DNA of 64,000 nt, taken from the NCBI GenBank assembly GCA_002917075.1, contig NTMA01000082.1, forward strand, positions 124,001 to 188,000. Reading direction: 5' to 3'. Made by a program: the position numbers and the translations under genes. The stretch comes from Hawksworthiomyces lignivorus. Lineage: Eukaryota; Ascomycota; Sordariomycetes; Ophiostomatales; Ophiostomataceae. Numbering within the stretch: the first letter of the stretch is position 1; each line of letters starts with the position of its first letter. The notes below the pieces were generated by a model. That model saw nothing but the letters and a program-made list of their open reading frames with translations, did not search any database and was not told the DNA's origin. Shown one piece after another: positions 11,030 to 22,342 of the stretch.

Positions 11030-12205
11030 CTACACCCAGAAAATAGCAGCCAAAAACACCAATGAACTAGCGCCGATTGATGCAATGCTCTTCATACCAG
11101 AGCTGACAACCACTGCAGGAGTCGTGTTGTTGCCCTTAGTGTAATTGCCGCTAGAGCCTGCGCCGGCAGTCGCGTATGCACCGGCAGTCGCGTATGCGCC
11201 TGCACCAGCTCCAGCACCTGCGCCTGCACCTGCACCAGCCGCAGCGCCTGCACCAGCTCCAGCACCAGCACCAGCGCCAGCTCCAGCACCTGCACCTGCG
11301 CCAGCACCAGCCGCAGCGCCTGCACCAGCTCCAGCACCAGCTCCAGCACCTGCACCAGCTCCAGCACCTGCACCAGCTCCAGCACCTGCACCGGCATTAG
11401 CACCAGCACCAGCTCCAGCGCCAGCATTAGCACCAGCACCAGCTCCAGCGCCAGCATTAGCACCAGCACCTGCGCCAGCACCAGCGGCAGCGCCAGCACC
11501 TGCACCAGCTCCTGCACCAGCTTCGGCACCTGCTCCAGCACCGGCGCCGGCACTAGCACCAGCACCCGCATTAGCACCGGCACCGGCACCTGCACCAGCT
11601 CCAGCGCCAGCACCAGCTCCGGCACCAGCATTCGCACCGGCACCGGCGTTAGCACCAGCACCAGCATTCGCACCGGCGCCAGCATTAGAACCGGCACCAG
11701 CACCTGCGCCTGCACCAGCACCGGCACCGGCACCAGCACCGGCACCAGCTCCAGCACCAGCTCCTGCGCCAGCCCAGGCACCAGCTCCGGCGCCAGCAGT
11801 AGCGTAGGCATAGCCGTCTCTAGGGCAAGTGAGAGTGGCAGTGACAGGGGTCTTGCCACAGGAGTTGCAAGTAGTCACGGTCACAGTGAAACCAGAAGGA
11901 ATTTCATTTTCGGTGCACGTGCAAGGCGACATATCGCACGTCTTCGTAATTGTGTAGGTCTTATCCTGGAGACCAGTTGAGCATAGCGTCTGGTACACAG
12001 TTTCATAGACGTAAGTAGTTGGCTGTGGGCATTTCGTAATGGTCGCAGTAGTTGAGCACGGAAGAGTCACGGTGATTGGCTTAAGTGTCGTTGTCAGGAC
12101 GCAGGTAGATGGGTAGTCTGCACGTGGAACATTGGCGACACCATGTTCCAACTTAGCAGACGCCACAGCCAAGAGAGACAAAAAGGTCGTCTGTGAGCTC
12201 TTCAT
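11030..12205 (-). CDS. Silk-like (Gly-Ala)n cell-wall protein with GPI-type anchor signal
   Basis: Single-exon gene for 391 residues. Residues 1-18 form a signal peptide (MKSSQTTFLSLLAVASA). Residues about 30-130 are a Thr- and Cys-rich domain with paired-cysteine motifs such as SPCTCTE and TCNSCGKTPVT, in the style of fungal secreted cell-wall proteins. About 210 residues then consist of almost pure Gly-Ala dipeptides broken only by occasional Asn, Ser, Glu or Trp. The C-terminus is NYTKGNNTTP, a short polar stretch and a hydrophobic end (SLVFLAAIFWV), as in GPI-anchored proteins. (Gly-Ala)n blocks form beta-sheet crystallites in insect and spider silks; a structural wall or adhesion role is inferred. 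It is divergent from the giant adhesin gene at 16977. The exact function is unknown. Confidence 0.8.
   Translation of the reverse strand: MKSSQTTFLSLLAVASAKLEHGVANVPRADYPSTCVLTTTLKPITVTLPCSTTATITKCPQPTTYVYETVYQTLCSTGLQDKTYTITKTCDMSPCTCTENEIPSGFTVTVTTCNSCGKTPVTATLTCPRDGYAYATAGAGAGAWAGAGAGAGAGAGAGAGAGAGAGAGAGAGSNAGAGANAGAGANAGAGANAGAGAGAGAGAGAGAGAGANAGAGASAGAGAGAGAEAGAGAGAGAGAAAGAGAGAGANAGAGAGAGANAGAGAGAGANAGAGAGAGAGAGAGAGAGAGAGAGAGAAAGAGAGAGAGAGAGAGAGAGAGAAAGAGAGAGAGAGAGAYATAGAYATAGAGSSGNYTKGNNTTPAVVVSSGMKSIASIGASSLVFLAAIFWV
11176..11805. repeat. GC-rich Gly-Ala coding repeat, 6-base core
   Basis: About 630 bases of a degenerate 6-base repeat reading GCACCA/GCTCCA/GCGCCT on the plus strand, inside the silk-like gene. 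Longer sub-repeats are visible, for example the unit ending in GCATTA near 11395-11460. Copy number is likely to vary between strains. All the open frames over it on the plus strand are by-products of the repeat. Confidence 0.9.
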
Positions 12206-12489
12206 CTTTGTGGAGTGTTTGAGTTCTTTGTTTAGGTCGTGAAGAGATTATACCGATATTAGTAGAAATGTCGAGATAGAATAAATATAATTCAAAATTA
12301 TGAGTGAATGACTTCGGGTCAGATGGATTGCTTCAAAAAGTCAATGACAAAAAAAGAGTGTGAGTGAAGCAAAGCAAAAAAAGAGTGGACTATCGAATTC
12401 GTCTCACTTGAGGCCGATTTGTCGATGACTTGACTGTGAAGATGAGTGCAAAAAAATGAATGACAGAGGATAACAGCCGAGTCTTAATC

Positions 12490-12497
12490 TATATATA
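12490..12497 (-). promoter_or_regulatory. TATA-like element of the silk-like gene
   Basis: TATATATA lies about 285 bases upstream of the predicted start at 12205. The position and the AT-alternating sequence would suit a TATA box with a longish 5' leader. It is a sequence match only. Confidence 0.3.
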
Positions 12498-15400
12498 CGA
12501 TGCCAACAGACCAGGTGGCAGACCACAGATTGACAGGGAATCTAATTTTTGGGCGAATACACATAGTAAAATTGCTTAGGCCTCTCCCCCCGTGTCTTCA
12601 AAACAAAACAAAAGGCAGCAAGTCCATTGCAATAAAACAGACACATGAGAATGCATGCTAATGAAAAGTGTACAAATAGCAACGAACATGCCAGCAAAGG
12701 ACCGCTACTACAACAATGGTACTGGCAGGGCCGAGGATGAGGAACGGAAACGAGAAGAAGAAAAAAAAAGGCCTCGACATGGAAAACAAAAGGCCTCCTC
12801 GGAAAGGGGTTCGGGCTATGAGGAATTCAAGAACACGATGCGACGACATCTGCGCGAGCCAACGCGCCCGATAAACTTAACAGGGAAGATTTCCTCATGG
12901 ATGAACAGGAATGATATTTTACAAAGCTATAGGAGGCCAATTTTAATGAAAAGAATATACCACCAAAGGAAAACGGCCAAGAAGAAAAGGAAAAAGAAAA
13001 AGAAGGAGAAGAAAAAGACATGACATTTTCCCCTGAAGCTAGCAAATGCCAAAAAGACGGATCACGGGAAGCAGTATTAGAAATGTCATATTTTCATGGT
13101 GGTATAACGTCTAGCATCCTACATATGACCCATAGCACAAGGAGATAAAACACGAGATTGTGAGGGTGAGGGAGGTAAGTAAGGACGAGGCGACCTAAGA
13201 TGAAGAATGGTAAACATCATAAGACAGAGCGCAGGAGATGCAAACAGGAACTATTACACGGAGAAAAGGGGTAGGAAGCGGTACACGCATGCTGCTATAA
13301 TATTTAGGTAAGAGATAGAAGGAAAGAAATGGGCGACGAGGAGAGCAAGAGTATAAGAAGAGCAAATAAATGCAACAGAAGAAAAGAAAAATCTTCCGTT
13401 GGAATTTATTTCGACCAGTTCCTAAGCTGGAAACGGAATACGATGTCGATATACAGGGGAAAAGATTGTATAATGCGGAGAAAATAGAGGGTTCAAGTGG
13501 AAAAAGAAAGAAAAACGTGAGAGATAAAAATGACAATGGGAATAGAAATAAGGATAAAAACAAAAACAAAAACAAAAAGAGAGGGAGAAATACAGAGAGC
13601 TTGGCTACATCACGATAGAAGGAACACAAGAATTAGGAAAAAGCAACCAAACTAAAATAAAATAAAGTAGAAAGAGATCGACCTAAGGGCCAAGATGCTG
13701 AGGAAAGCATATATAAGAAGGCATAAAGAGCGTGCAGAACGTAGAAAAAGAAAGCATACAAGCTGCCAGGAGCTGATGGATTTGCAGTATACTACCAACA
13801 TCGTCTAAGAAAAAGAAAGCGCTGGAATCAGGATGCCTAGTGAAGAATGCTCATGAAGCTGTGCTTTCGCCTCTTTTAATCAATTTCCTTTGAGATTTTA
13901 CTTCTTCAACTACAGTATGCATTGCCCCCCTCTACGTCTCCCTTGGGGTGTATTTTACCACTGTGCTAGTATCTGATTTCTTCTTCAGCGCTCGATACCA
14001 CCTTTGAGCTTCCTCCTATCCGTATCTTTGCAATTGATTTTCACAGAGTGAGTGTAATCAAAGGTTGTTGAAATGTTCAATAACTAACCTTTTCTGCTTG
14101 AAAAAAAGTCGTCACGGAATACATCAGCGGAACCCGAGCGTCTTTCGATTGTTGCTTGCAAAAGTTCTAAAAATTAGGCCCATTTAGGATGCCGCATTGC
14201 CGCTCGGAGCACGGAGTACTTCATACAATGCCCCTTGTTGCACATACGAACAAACGCGTAGCCGGGGCGGACCGGAGTATCCACTTACACCTGACCAGCC
14301 AATCACGTTAGCGTATTCTACCCCCTAGGACCTCAGGGAGCTCTTAGATCTATTATGCGTGAGTTGAGTGCTATGTCTCAGGCCCACCCAAGGACGCCAT
14401 AGGCACGTTTCTTATATAACTAAAGGCGTGAAGGAACTGAAGAATGCGCGCCAGCCACATAATGGATGATTCTTTAAGGGACGAGGCTGAGGAACAACTT
14501 AGAAACATGTTTTACCATCTCTTGCTCTCGCACACAGGGAACGTAACGATATCGAGACGCCAGAGAACTGTTAGATATCAAATGTAGCTATCAAACTGAG
14601 AATACTTGGCTATAGATACAGACACAGATACAGATTTAAACGAATAACTACAAGAACTGCCAATAAATGCCTGAGGACCAGAGACAATTGGCAAATTACA
14701 CGATCCGAGGGAGCATTAGACAGAAGTGGACCCGAGAGTTCATAGGTTGGTAAAATAGGCTTAGGCAAAGCGAAAAAGAAAAACGAGGGGGATAGCGACA
14801 TTGAAAAAGACAGCACACGCAAAACCGATGAAAAAGAAAGCAATTCCATGCCTCTGGGGAGAGGGGAAAATAAGCAAAATAAAAAGTGACAAAAAGAAAA
14901 CGCGAAACAACAACATCGCAAGGAGCCCTTTCTAGGCCCTTGTATATGAGGAATACAGAAGTACAGAAGGTATTAATAGGGGTGCAAAGCAGTGCCTCGT
15001 TTCAAGTCAGCATACGACTACAGAGGGACAGAAACAGCACCAAAGGATCGGTAAATAACATAAGCATGGGCCCTGGAGAAGAAAGAAGAAAAATAAGAGC
15101 AAGATGGGGAGAAAGGGACGTGTCTAACTATGTAGTTAACCAGCATGGCTCCATTTTTTCAGAGATTTTATTTAGCGGTGCGGCTGTGGTATGCCCATAT
15201 TGAGTCTGTAGCGAAACCATAATTCGTGAAACGGGGCATCTGATATCGATGATCTTCTACCGAAAGGTGCTCCTGAACGAGATCATATAATGGGCATATG
15301 CATAAGCATAGATCGACTTAAGAGCCTCAATCCTTCGAACTGTAGAAGTGCATTGCTTACTCCGTAGATCACATTGTATATGAGATGGTGTAGCAAAAAC

Positions 15401-16742
15401 AACGGACATCCCCTCGAGTCTTGGTTCTTTCCAGATAACCTATTCCGAAGATAACACGCGAAAGACACGCTTTTGACAATTCTTCCAGATTCCAGTAGTC
15501 AGAGAATCGAAGAAACAGTTTATTTTTAGATGAACATTCGCCTCCGTTCTAGTTTACCTCATTCTTGGACACTTATTGGATACCTACCAGCCACCTTCTA
15601 TCCCAGCGCAGCCCATGCGTAGCGGACTTCATATGGCGCGTGCCTCAGCTATTCTTTCCTCTTGCTTACTGCAGGGAAGACAATGGGGATTTCTTTTCTA
15701 TCTCAAGAATGAATATTTGTTTTGCCAATATGCCTAATTCGATTCTCGTGTTAGATAGAAGAGGGGGGACTGATGCTGCGCGTAGTTGATTGGTCTATTT
15801 CAACGGGTGGGCCATGAAGCAAGATCGCAGCCACACGAGCATGCGACTGTTAGTGCTCCTTTCTTGCGTATGCTTCTGCAGAAGCCGTCGTTTTCTTTAT
15901 TCACAGAAGTCTGTTACTTACCGATGCTTGCTTGAAACGCCCTGTCGCTGGTATGCTTTGTGACTGTTTATTTGTTTGTTTGTTTGTTTGGTCTTCTTTT
16001 GTTCATTCAAGTATGCTTCTTCACGCACTCCACTCCTACCTTTTCTTTTCTTTTTTCTGTATTTTCTTAGACCAGCTTTCAGTCCTCTCCTGCTCCCTAC
16101 GTTCAAAGGAAGATGGAAAAGTCTTGGCAGTGCTGTGGAACGCCATTGTTGGAAGTACCATGCCCATAATAATGGCATCATTTTCGCGATTACATACAGC
16201 ACTGAGGCTGGTTGCCGCACGTGTTCGAAGGTGAAGCAATAGTAGGAAAGACAAGAGCAAAATGCTGCCTCGCAAGTTGCTGCATCAGGGAAAAAAGAAG
16301 AGCAGCAAGAGCAGCATCGACAATAAGAAGAACAAGAAGAAAATGAGCACACGATGTTCCCTTTCACCAGATGAGAATCGTGGCATCCCCTGTGTTCGAT
16401 TGGGTCGCCACTGCATTTCTGAGGAAGCCAGAGCTGCTCTGCCTCCATTAAGCACCAGCAGCAAAAAGAAAGTAGAGGAGCTATTTCGGCCAGGCACGAG
16501 CTAGACACCGCAAGGCATGAAGAGCAAATTGGACTCGAGTCCCAGTTCACCTTGATGCTGCTATAGTAGTCTCAAAGGGGTCCCTTCATTTCTTTTTCCA
16601 TTGTTATCATTGCCATCATTGCTATTATTGTTGTTATTGACGTTCTCTATTGGCATGATTTGACCCCTTTGCAGATATGCACTAGCCACCTCACTTGCTG
16701 ATCCGTGTGGCAAGGGACTCACTTACACGTTGAGATGTGACA

Positions 16743-16748
16743 TATATA
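16743..16748 (+). promoter_or_regulatory. TATA-like element of the giant adhesin gene
   Basis: TATATA lies about 230 bases before the start codon at 16977. It is followed by a pyrimidine-rich stretch, a common layout for strongly expressed fungal genes. It is a sequence match only. Confidence 0.3.
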
Positions 16749-16976
16749 TTGAATCCTACCACCAGCTCTGTTCTTTATTTCCACTTCCTCTCAAGCTTCC
16801 AACCGCAAGTCATTGGCCTCCAACAAAGAGGTCGTTCGTCTTTCCTTGTCTTAATTCTACAGCAGGTTTATCACTGCGAGCCATTCATTTTTGTATCACG
16901 AAGAGACGTCGTTCATTTCTATTCACGAAGAAACGCCGTTCATTTTTATTTTTTTCTGCTGCGAAAGTCGGCAACC

Positions 16977-19900
16977 ATGCGTCTTGGAGGTCTACTCCGA
17001 GGCTCTCTTGCCGCCTCCGGGCTTCTGGCCGGCATAGCTTCGGCCAAGCCCTTTCCCTACAACATCTTCGGCCGTGCAGATGAATGTCCTGTCCCTGTGA
17101 CTGTCCAGCCCGTCGAGTTCGTCGGCGCAACTCCTGTTATCGTTGACGTCTTCGTCTCGGCCAATACTGTTATCATTCTCAACGGTGCTACTATTGAGAT
17201 CAACAACGCTCCCACTCAAGTTTCTACTACTATTACCACTACTGTTACGTCTACAAGCACTATTACTACGTATGTCTCTTCAATTGTTCCTTTCGTTTAT
17301 CTGCATATGCTGACTGATCTTCGTGAAGCGGTTCTGCTGCATTCACTGGTCCATTCACAACCATCAGCGGTGTGTTGGCTGGTACTGGCACTGCTCCCGT
17401 GACGGTCACCCTTCCGCCTTCCAATGGAGGCTCGGTAGGAACGGTCGTTATCGAGTACCCCCAGACTCCGTTTACGGGGCCGTACACGACTGTTAGCGTG
17501 GACTGGACGGGTACGATAACAAACACCCTGACGATAGCGCCGACAGGCACAGCTACCGTCGGCACCATTGTCGTCGAGTACCCCCAGTCGGCCGCCCAGC
17601 CGTTTACTGGTCCCTTTACGACGATTACGGGTCAGTGGACCGGTACTGTGCCGACCACGATTACCATTGCGCCTACTGGTACGGATACCATCGGCACTGT
17701 TTTCGTCGAGAGCCCGCTTTCTTTCGTGGCGCCATTCTCGGGTCCCTACACCACCATCACTGGTCAATGGACTGGAACGGAGCCAACTACCATTACCATC
17801 CCGCCCACCGGCACGGGTACCGTTGGCACTGTATTCGTTGAGAACCCGATTTCTGTCGAGGCCCCGTTCTCTGGTCCCTACACCACCATTACCAACGAGT
17901 GGACTGGTACCACGACCAACACCATTACCATCCCCCCGGCTGGCAGTGGCACCATTGGCACGGTCATCATCGAGGATCCTATTACTGAGCCTGCTCCTTT
18001 CTCTGGTCCCTACACCACCATCACTGGTCAGTGGACTGGTACCGAGCCAACCACGATTACTATCCCCCCGGCTGGCAGTGGCACCATTGGCACGATTATC
18101 ATCGAGGAACCTACTACCCCAGTGGCTCCCTTCTCTGGTCCTTACACCACTATTACCAACGAGTGGACTGGTACCACGACCAACACGATTACTGTTCCCC
18201 CGGCTGGCAGTGACACCATTGGCACGATTATCATCGAGGAGCCTACTACCCCGGTAGCTCCCTTCTCTGGCCCATACACTACTATCACCGGCCAATGGAC
18301 TGGAACCGAGCCTACAACTATTACCATCCCACCTGCAGGAAGTGGAACGATTGGTACCGTCATTGTCGAGGATCCTATTTCAAGCACTGCTGCCTTTTCC
18401 GGCCCGTATACTACCATCACCGGCCAGTGGACTGGCACTGAGCCCACCACGTTCACTATCCCTCCCACTGGTAGCGGCACAGTTGGCACCGTTATTATCG
18501 AGAACCCTACCTCTGCGCCCGCTCCCTTCTCTGGCCCGTACACTACCATTACGGGCGAGTGGACTGGCACTGAGCCAACCACTATCACTATCCCTCCCAC
18601 AGGCAGCGGCACCATTGGCACGGTCATTGTCGAGAACCCTACCTCTGCGCCCGCTCCCTTCTCCGGCCCGTACACTACTATCACGGGCGAGTGGACTGGA
18701 TCGGTTCCCACAACTATTACTATTCCCCCTACGGGCAGCGGCACAGTCGGTACTGTTATCGTCGAGAACCCCATTTCAAGCACTGCTCCCTTTTCCGGCC
18801 CGTATACTACCATCACTGGTCAGTGGACTGGAACGACTCCCACTACGATTACTATCCCTCCTACTGGAAGTGGCACAGTTGGCACCGTCATTGTTGAGGA
18901 CCCTACGTCTTCCGTTGCTCCCTTCTCTGGCCCATACACTACTATTACGGGAGAGTGGACTGGAACGACGCCTACCACAATTACTATTCCTCCTACTGGT
19001 AGCGGCACCGTTGGTACTGTTATTGTCGAGGATCCTATTTCTAGCGCTGCACCCTTCTCTGGCCCGTACACCACCATTACTGGCCAGTGGACTGGAACGA
19101 CGCCTACGACGATTACTATTCCTCCTACCGGTAGTGGTACTGTTGGCACCGTCATTGTTGAGGACCCTATTTCTTCCACTCCTCCCTTCTCTGGCCCGTA
19201 CACTACCATCACGGGTGAGTGGACTGGATCGGTGCCTACCACAATTACTATTCCTCCTACCGGCAGCGGTACTATTGGCACCGTCATTATTGAGGACCCC
19301 ATTTCCAGCACTGCCCCCTTCTCTGGCCCGTACACCACCATTACTGGCGAGTGGACTGGATCTGTGCCTACCACAATTACCATCCCTCCTACCGGTAGCG
19401 GTACTATTGGCACTGTTATCATTGAGGACCCCATCTCTTCCACCTCGCAGTTCACTGGACCCTTCACTACTATTACTGGAGAGTGGGGTGGTTCGTCTAC
19501 TTTGACTGTAACACTCCCCCCTTCAAGTGGCGACACTACGGGCACAGTCATTATTGAAGTTCCTAGCAGCTCTGAGAGTGTTTCAAGCACCCCGACCTCG
19601 AGCTCGTCTGCTTCGAGCTCCACTACTTCTAGCTCTGCGTCCAGCTCCTCGGTCTCGAGTTCATCGGCTTCTAGCTCGTCGGCCTCGAGCTCTTCTGCTT
19701 CTAGCTCGTCGGCTTCCAGCTCGTCTGCATCCAGCTCTTCTGCATCCAGCTCGTCTGCTTCCAGCTCGTCTGCTTCCAGCTCGTCTGCTTCCAGCTCCTC
19801 AGCCTCCAGCTCGTCTGCTTCCAGCTCGTCTGCTTCAAGCTCTTCAGCCTCAAGCTCCTCAGCCTCTAGCTCGTCTGCTTCTAGCTCATCAGCCTCTAGC

Positions 19901-22342
19901 TCATCCGCTTCCAGCTCGTCTGCTTCTAGCTCCTCAGCCTCTAGCTCGTCTGCTTCCAGCTCGTCAGCTTCCAGCTCGTCTGCTTCTAGCTCGTCTGCTT
20001 CCAGCTCCTCGGCTTCCAGCTCATCTGCTTCTAGCTCCTCGGCATCTAGCTCTTCTGCTTCCAGCTCCTCGGCATCCAGCTCTTCTGCTTCCAGCTCTTC
20101 CGCTTCAAGCTCCTCAGCCTCCAGCTCATCTGCGTCAAGCTCTTCAGCTTCCAGCTCTTCCGCCTCGAGCTCATCTGCCTCGAGCTCTTCTGCCTCCAGC
20201 TCGTCGGCCTCAAGCTCTGCATCCAGCTCGTCGGCCTCTAGCTCTTCTGCATCGAGCTCATCGGCCTCTAGCTCATCTGCGTCGAGCTCATCTGCATCTA
20301 GCTCTTCTGCATCGAGCTCATCAGCCTCTAGCTCTTCGGCCTCTAGCTCTTCTGCTTCTAGCTCGTCGGCCTCCAGCTCGTCCGCCTCCAGCTCTTCTGC
20401 GTCCAGCTCGTCCGCGTCCAGCTCATCTGCTTCGAGCTCATCCTCCTCGTCTTCGGGGGGCAACGGAGAACCTAGTGTTATCAACTTCAGTCCAAGCTCT
20501 TCATTACCTGTATCGACAAGCTCCTTGCCAACCAGCTCGTCAAGCAGCGTGTCATCTTCTAGCTCAGGTAATAATGGACTACCGTCGACCGTTTCTTTCA
20601 ATCCATCAAGTTCTAGCTCTTCGTCTAGCTCCGCGCCTTCCAGCTCTTCCTCGAGCAGCTCTTCCAGCTCCTCAAGCCCTGCGCCTTCTAGTTCTTCGTC
20701 TTCCATCAGCTCGTCGTCAAGCTCGTCGTCTAGCAGCTCCTCCAGCAGCTCTTCTAGCTCTTCGTCTAGCTCGTCTTTGTCTAGCTCATCGTCTAGCTCA
20801 TCTTCTTCATCCACTGCTTGCTACTCAACTGACATCACCGTGGTTTCGTCTACTGCCGAAGCCTGTGTCACAGCCCTTCCGGATGCCTGCGAGTCTCTGT
20901 CTAGCATTGCCGCAGGTGTCGCCGGCCTGGCTCAGCTTACAATTGATGTGCCGCTCTGCGCTGCGGCGCTTGGCCCGTACGCTGTCGGCAACGTCGCAAC
21001 ATGTGTTACTGGTACACTTGGCATTACAACCTCGGGTCAGAGCATCGTAGACTGTTTGACGAGCGCTTTGTCCGGTACTTGTATCAGCAGCCTGCCTACC
21101 GCCTGTACCAACCTGGCGAGCGATACTGGCTCGGTAGCTCTCGTAGCTGACATCCCGCTCTGCGTGACGGCGCTGGGTCCTTTCGCGGTAGGCGCGGCAG
21201 CGGTCTGCTTGACCACTACAGGCCTCACCACAACTTCATCTGGTGGATCTATCTTGGACTGCTTGTACACTGCTCTGTCGCTCCCGGAGAACGCCGTCAC
21301 TACGTCTAGTGCAGTCGTCGAAGTGGCCTGCTCCGCTACTTCCACTGCTTGCTACACTACTGAATTCACTGTGGCTTCAGCTACGGCGTCAGCCTGTGTC
21401 ACAGCCCTTCCGGATGCCTGCTCGTCTCTGTCTACCATTGCGGCAGGTGTCGCCGGCCTGGCTGAGCTTACGACCGACGTACCCCTCTGTGCTGCGGCGC
21501 TTGGCCCGTACGCTGTCGGCAACGTCGCAACATGTGTTACTGGTACGCTTGGTCTCACGACCACAGGTCAGAGCATTGTAGACTGTTTGACGAGCGCTTT
21601 GTCCGGTACTTGCATCAGCAGCCTGCCTACCGCCTGTACCAACCTGGCGAGCGATTCTGGCACGACAGCTCTCATAGCTGACGTCCCGCTCTGTGTAACG
21701 GCGCTGGGTCCTTTCGCGGTAGGCGCGGCAGCGGTCTGCTTAACCACCGGTACCATCACTGCCACCACCACGGGCCAGTCTATATTAGACTGCTTGTACA
21801 CTGCTCTGTCGCTCCCAGAGACCGCCGTCACCACGTCTACTGCCGTCGTCGAGGTGGCTTGCTCCGCTACGCCTGTGGCTTGCACTGTTGCACTACCGAC
21901 GGCCTGCTCGGATCTGTCTGGCATTGCTGCGGGTGTCGCCGGCTTGGCACAGCTTACAATCGATGTGCCGCTGTGTTTGACAGCTCTGGGCGCGTACGGC
22001 GTCGGCTCCGCGGCAACTTGTCTTGCTACGGGTGTTCTGACAATCACGACGACGGGCGATTCCATCGTCCAGTGTGTAGAGGATGCCTTGCAGGGCCAGT
22101 GCCCGACCACATTGCCTACTGCTTGCACGAATCTCAACAACGATACTGGTGTAGTCTCCATCACAGCCGATATAGCCCTCTGTATCACAGCGCTAGGCCC
22201 GTACGCTGCCGGCAATGCATTGACATGCTTGTCTACAGGCGGCCTAACGGCTACTTCTTCAGGCACGACCATTGTGGACTGTCTGGACACAGCTCTGGGC
22301 ATCATAGGTTCAGGAGGAGCTGGTGGGGCTACCTCTCCTTAG
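16977..22342 (+). CDS. Giant adhesin-like secreted repeat protein (1768 residues)
   Basis: Two exons, 16977-17269 and 17329-22342. The start codon is in the good context GCAACCATG and begins a signal peptide ending near ASA at residue 23. After a short N-terminal domain with Thr runs, residues about 105-852 are 17 tandem copies of a 44-residue unit (GPYTTITGxWTGT, then TITIPPTGSGTIGTV). The spacing of TTI, WTG, PP and a beta-strand IVE recalls yeast flocculin-type repeats. Residues about 853-1260 are Ser-rich, mainly SSSSA pentads. Residues about 1261-1768 hold six related modules with five cysteines each. No GPI signal or transmembrane end is visible (it ends GGAGGATSP), so attachment to the wall may be by disulphides or glycan cross-links. 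A role in adhesion or wall structure is inferred from architecture; no ligand-binding domain was recognised. Confidence 0.85.
17348..19591 (+). repeat. 17 tandem 132-base repeats in the adhesin gene
   Basis: Seventeen direct repeats, each 132 bases long without any length change, encode 44 residues each. The outer copies (first two and last) are the most divergent. The inner ones differ mostly at third codon positions and in a few alternating residues (GQW/GEW/NEW; TEP/TTP/SVP/TTT). This points to expansion by unequal exchange from the middle of the array. Confidence 0.9.
19600..20445 (+). repeat. 15-base minisatellite encoding Ser-Ser-Ser-Ser-Ala
   Basis: About fifty copies of a 15-base unit such as AGCTCGTCTGCTTCC. 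One three-base contraction near 20215-20225 makes a single SSSA unit. The reading frame is kept. Downstream, to about 20815, the protein stays Ser-rich but loses the strict pentad. Confidence 0.9.
20838..22320 (+). repeat. Six five-cysteine modules, the first four as a duplicated pair
   Basis: Within the adhesin, the pattern C-x-x-LP-x-AC, then PLC-x-x-ALGPYAVG, TC and DCL repeats six times in about 500 residues. Modules alternate between two types. The block at about 20838-21340 is repeated at about 21360-21870 with long stretches of identical DNA (for example around 20970-21010 and 21507-21547), so this is a recent duplication. Modules five and six (from about 21880) are more diverged. Confidence 0.8.

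Larger units (their letters stand above)
12206..16976. promoter_or_regulatory. 4.8 kb gene-free region between two divergent surface-protein genes
   Basis: No recognisable gene is seen. Long stretches have strong strand asymmetry: purines dominate the plus strand around 12740-13620 and 14740-15130, and pyrimidines dominate around 15960-16080. Open frames of 70-210 codons there are low-complexity (Lys/Arg or Phe/Leu/Ser) and look accidental. The region separates the starts of the (Gly-Ala)n gene (12205, leftward) and the giant adhesin (16977, rightward), so it must contain both promoters. Long promoters are known for fungal adhesin genes such as yeast FLO11, but a similar control here is only inferred. 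Undetected non-coding RNA genes are possible. Confidence 0.4.

Noticed and set aside
11145..11859. Pro-Ala and Leu-Val repeat frames opposite or overlapping the Gly-Ala gene
   Set aside because: They are by-products of the 6-base repeat; only the Gly-Ala frame has a signal peptide, a Cys domain and an anchor signal.
13195..13629. 144-codon minus-strand frame and its Lys-rich counterpart at 13370-13618
   Set aside because: Low-complexity Phe/Leu/Ser or Lys/Asn frames across a purine-rich tract; no start context, splice pattern or domain.
15918..16550. 210-codon minus-strand frame, Cys/Ser-rich then Lys-rich
   Set aside because: Composition follows the strand bias and short A/G and T/C repeats; no signal peptide, domain or splice support.
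18820..20814. 664-codon open frame on the minus strand, Asp/Glu/Leu-rich
   Set aside because: It is the reverse complement of the Ser-Ala minisatellite and of the 44-residue repeats. The repeat simply lacks stop triplets on that strand. The plus-strand gene has a signal peptide, a fitting intron and sensible domains.
16977..22342. GPI anchor on the giant adhesin
   Set aside because: The C-terminus (GIIGSGGAGGATSP) lacks a hydrophobic end, so no GPI signal is claimed.
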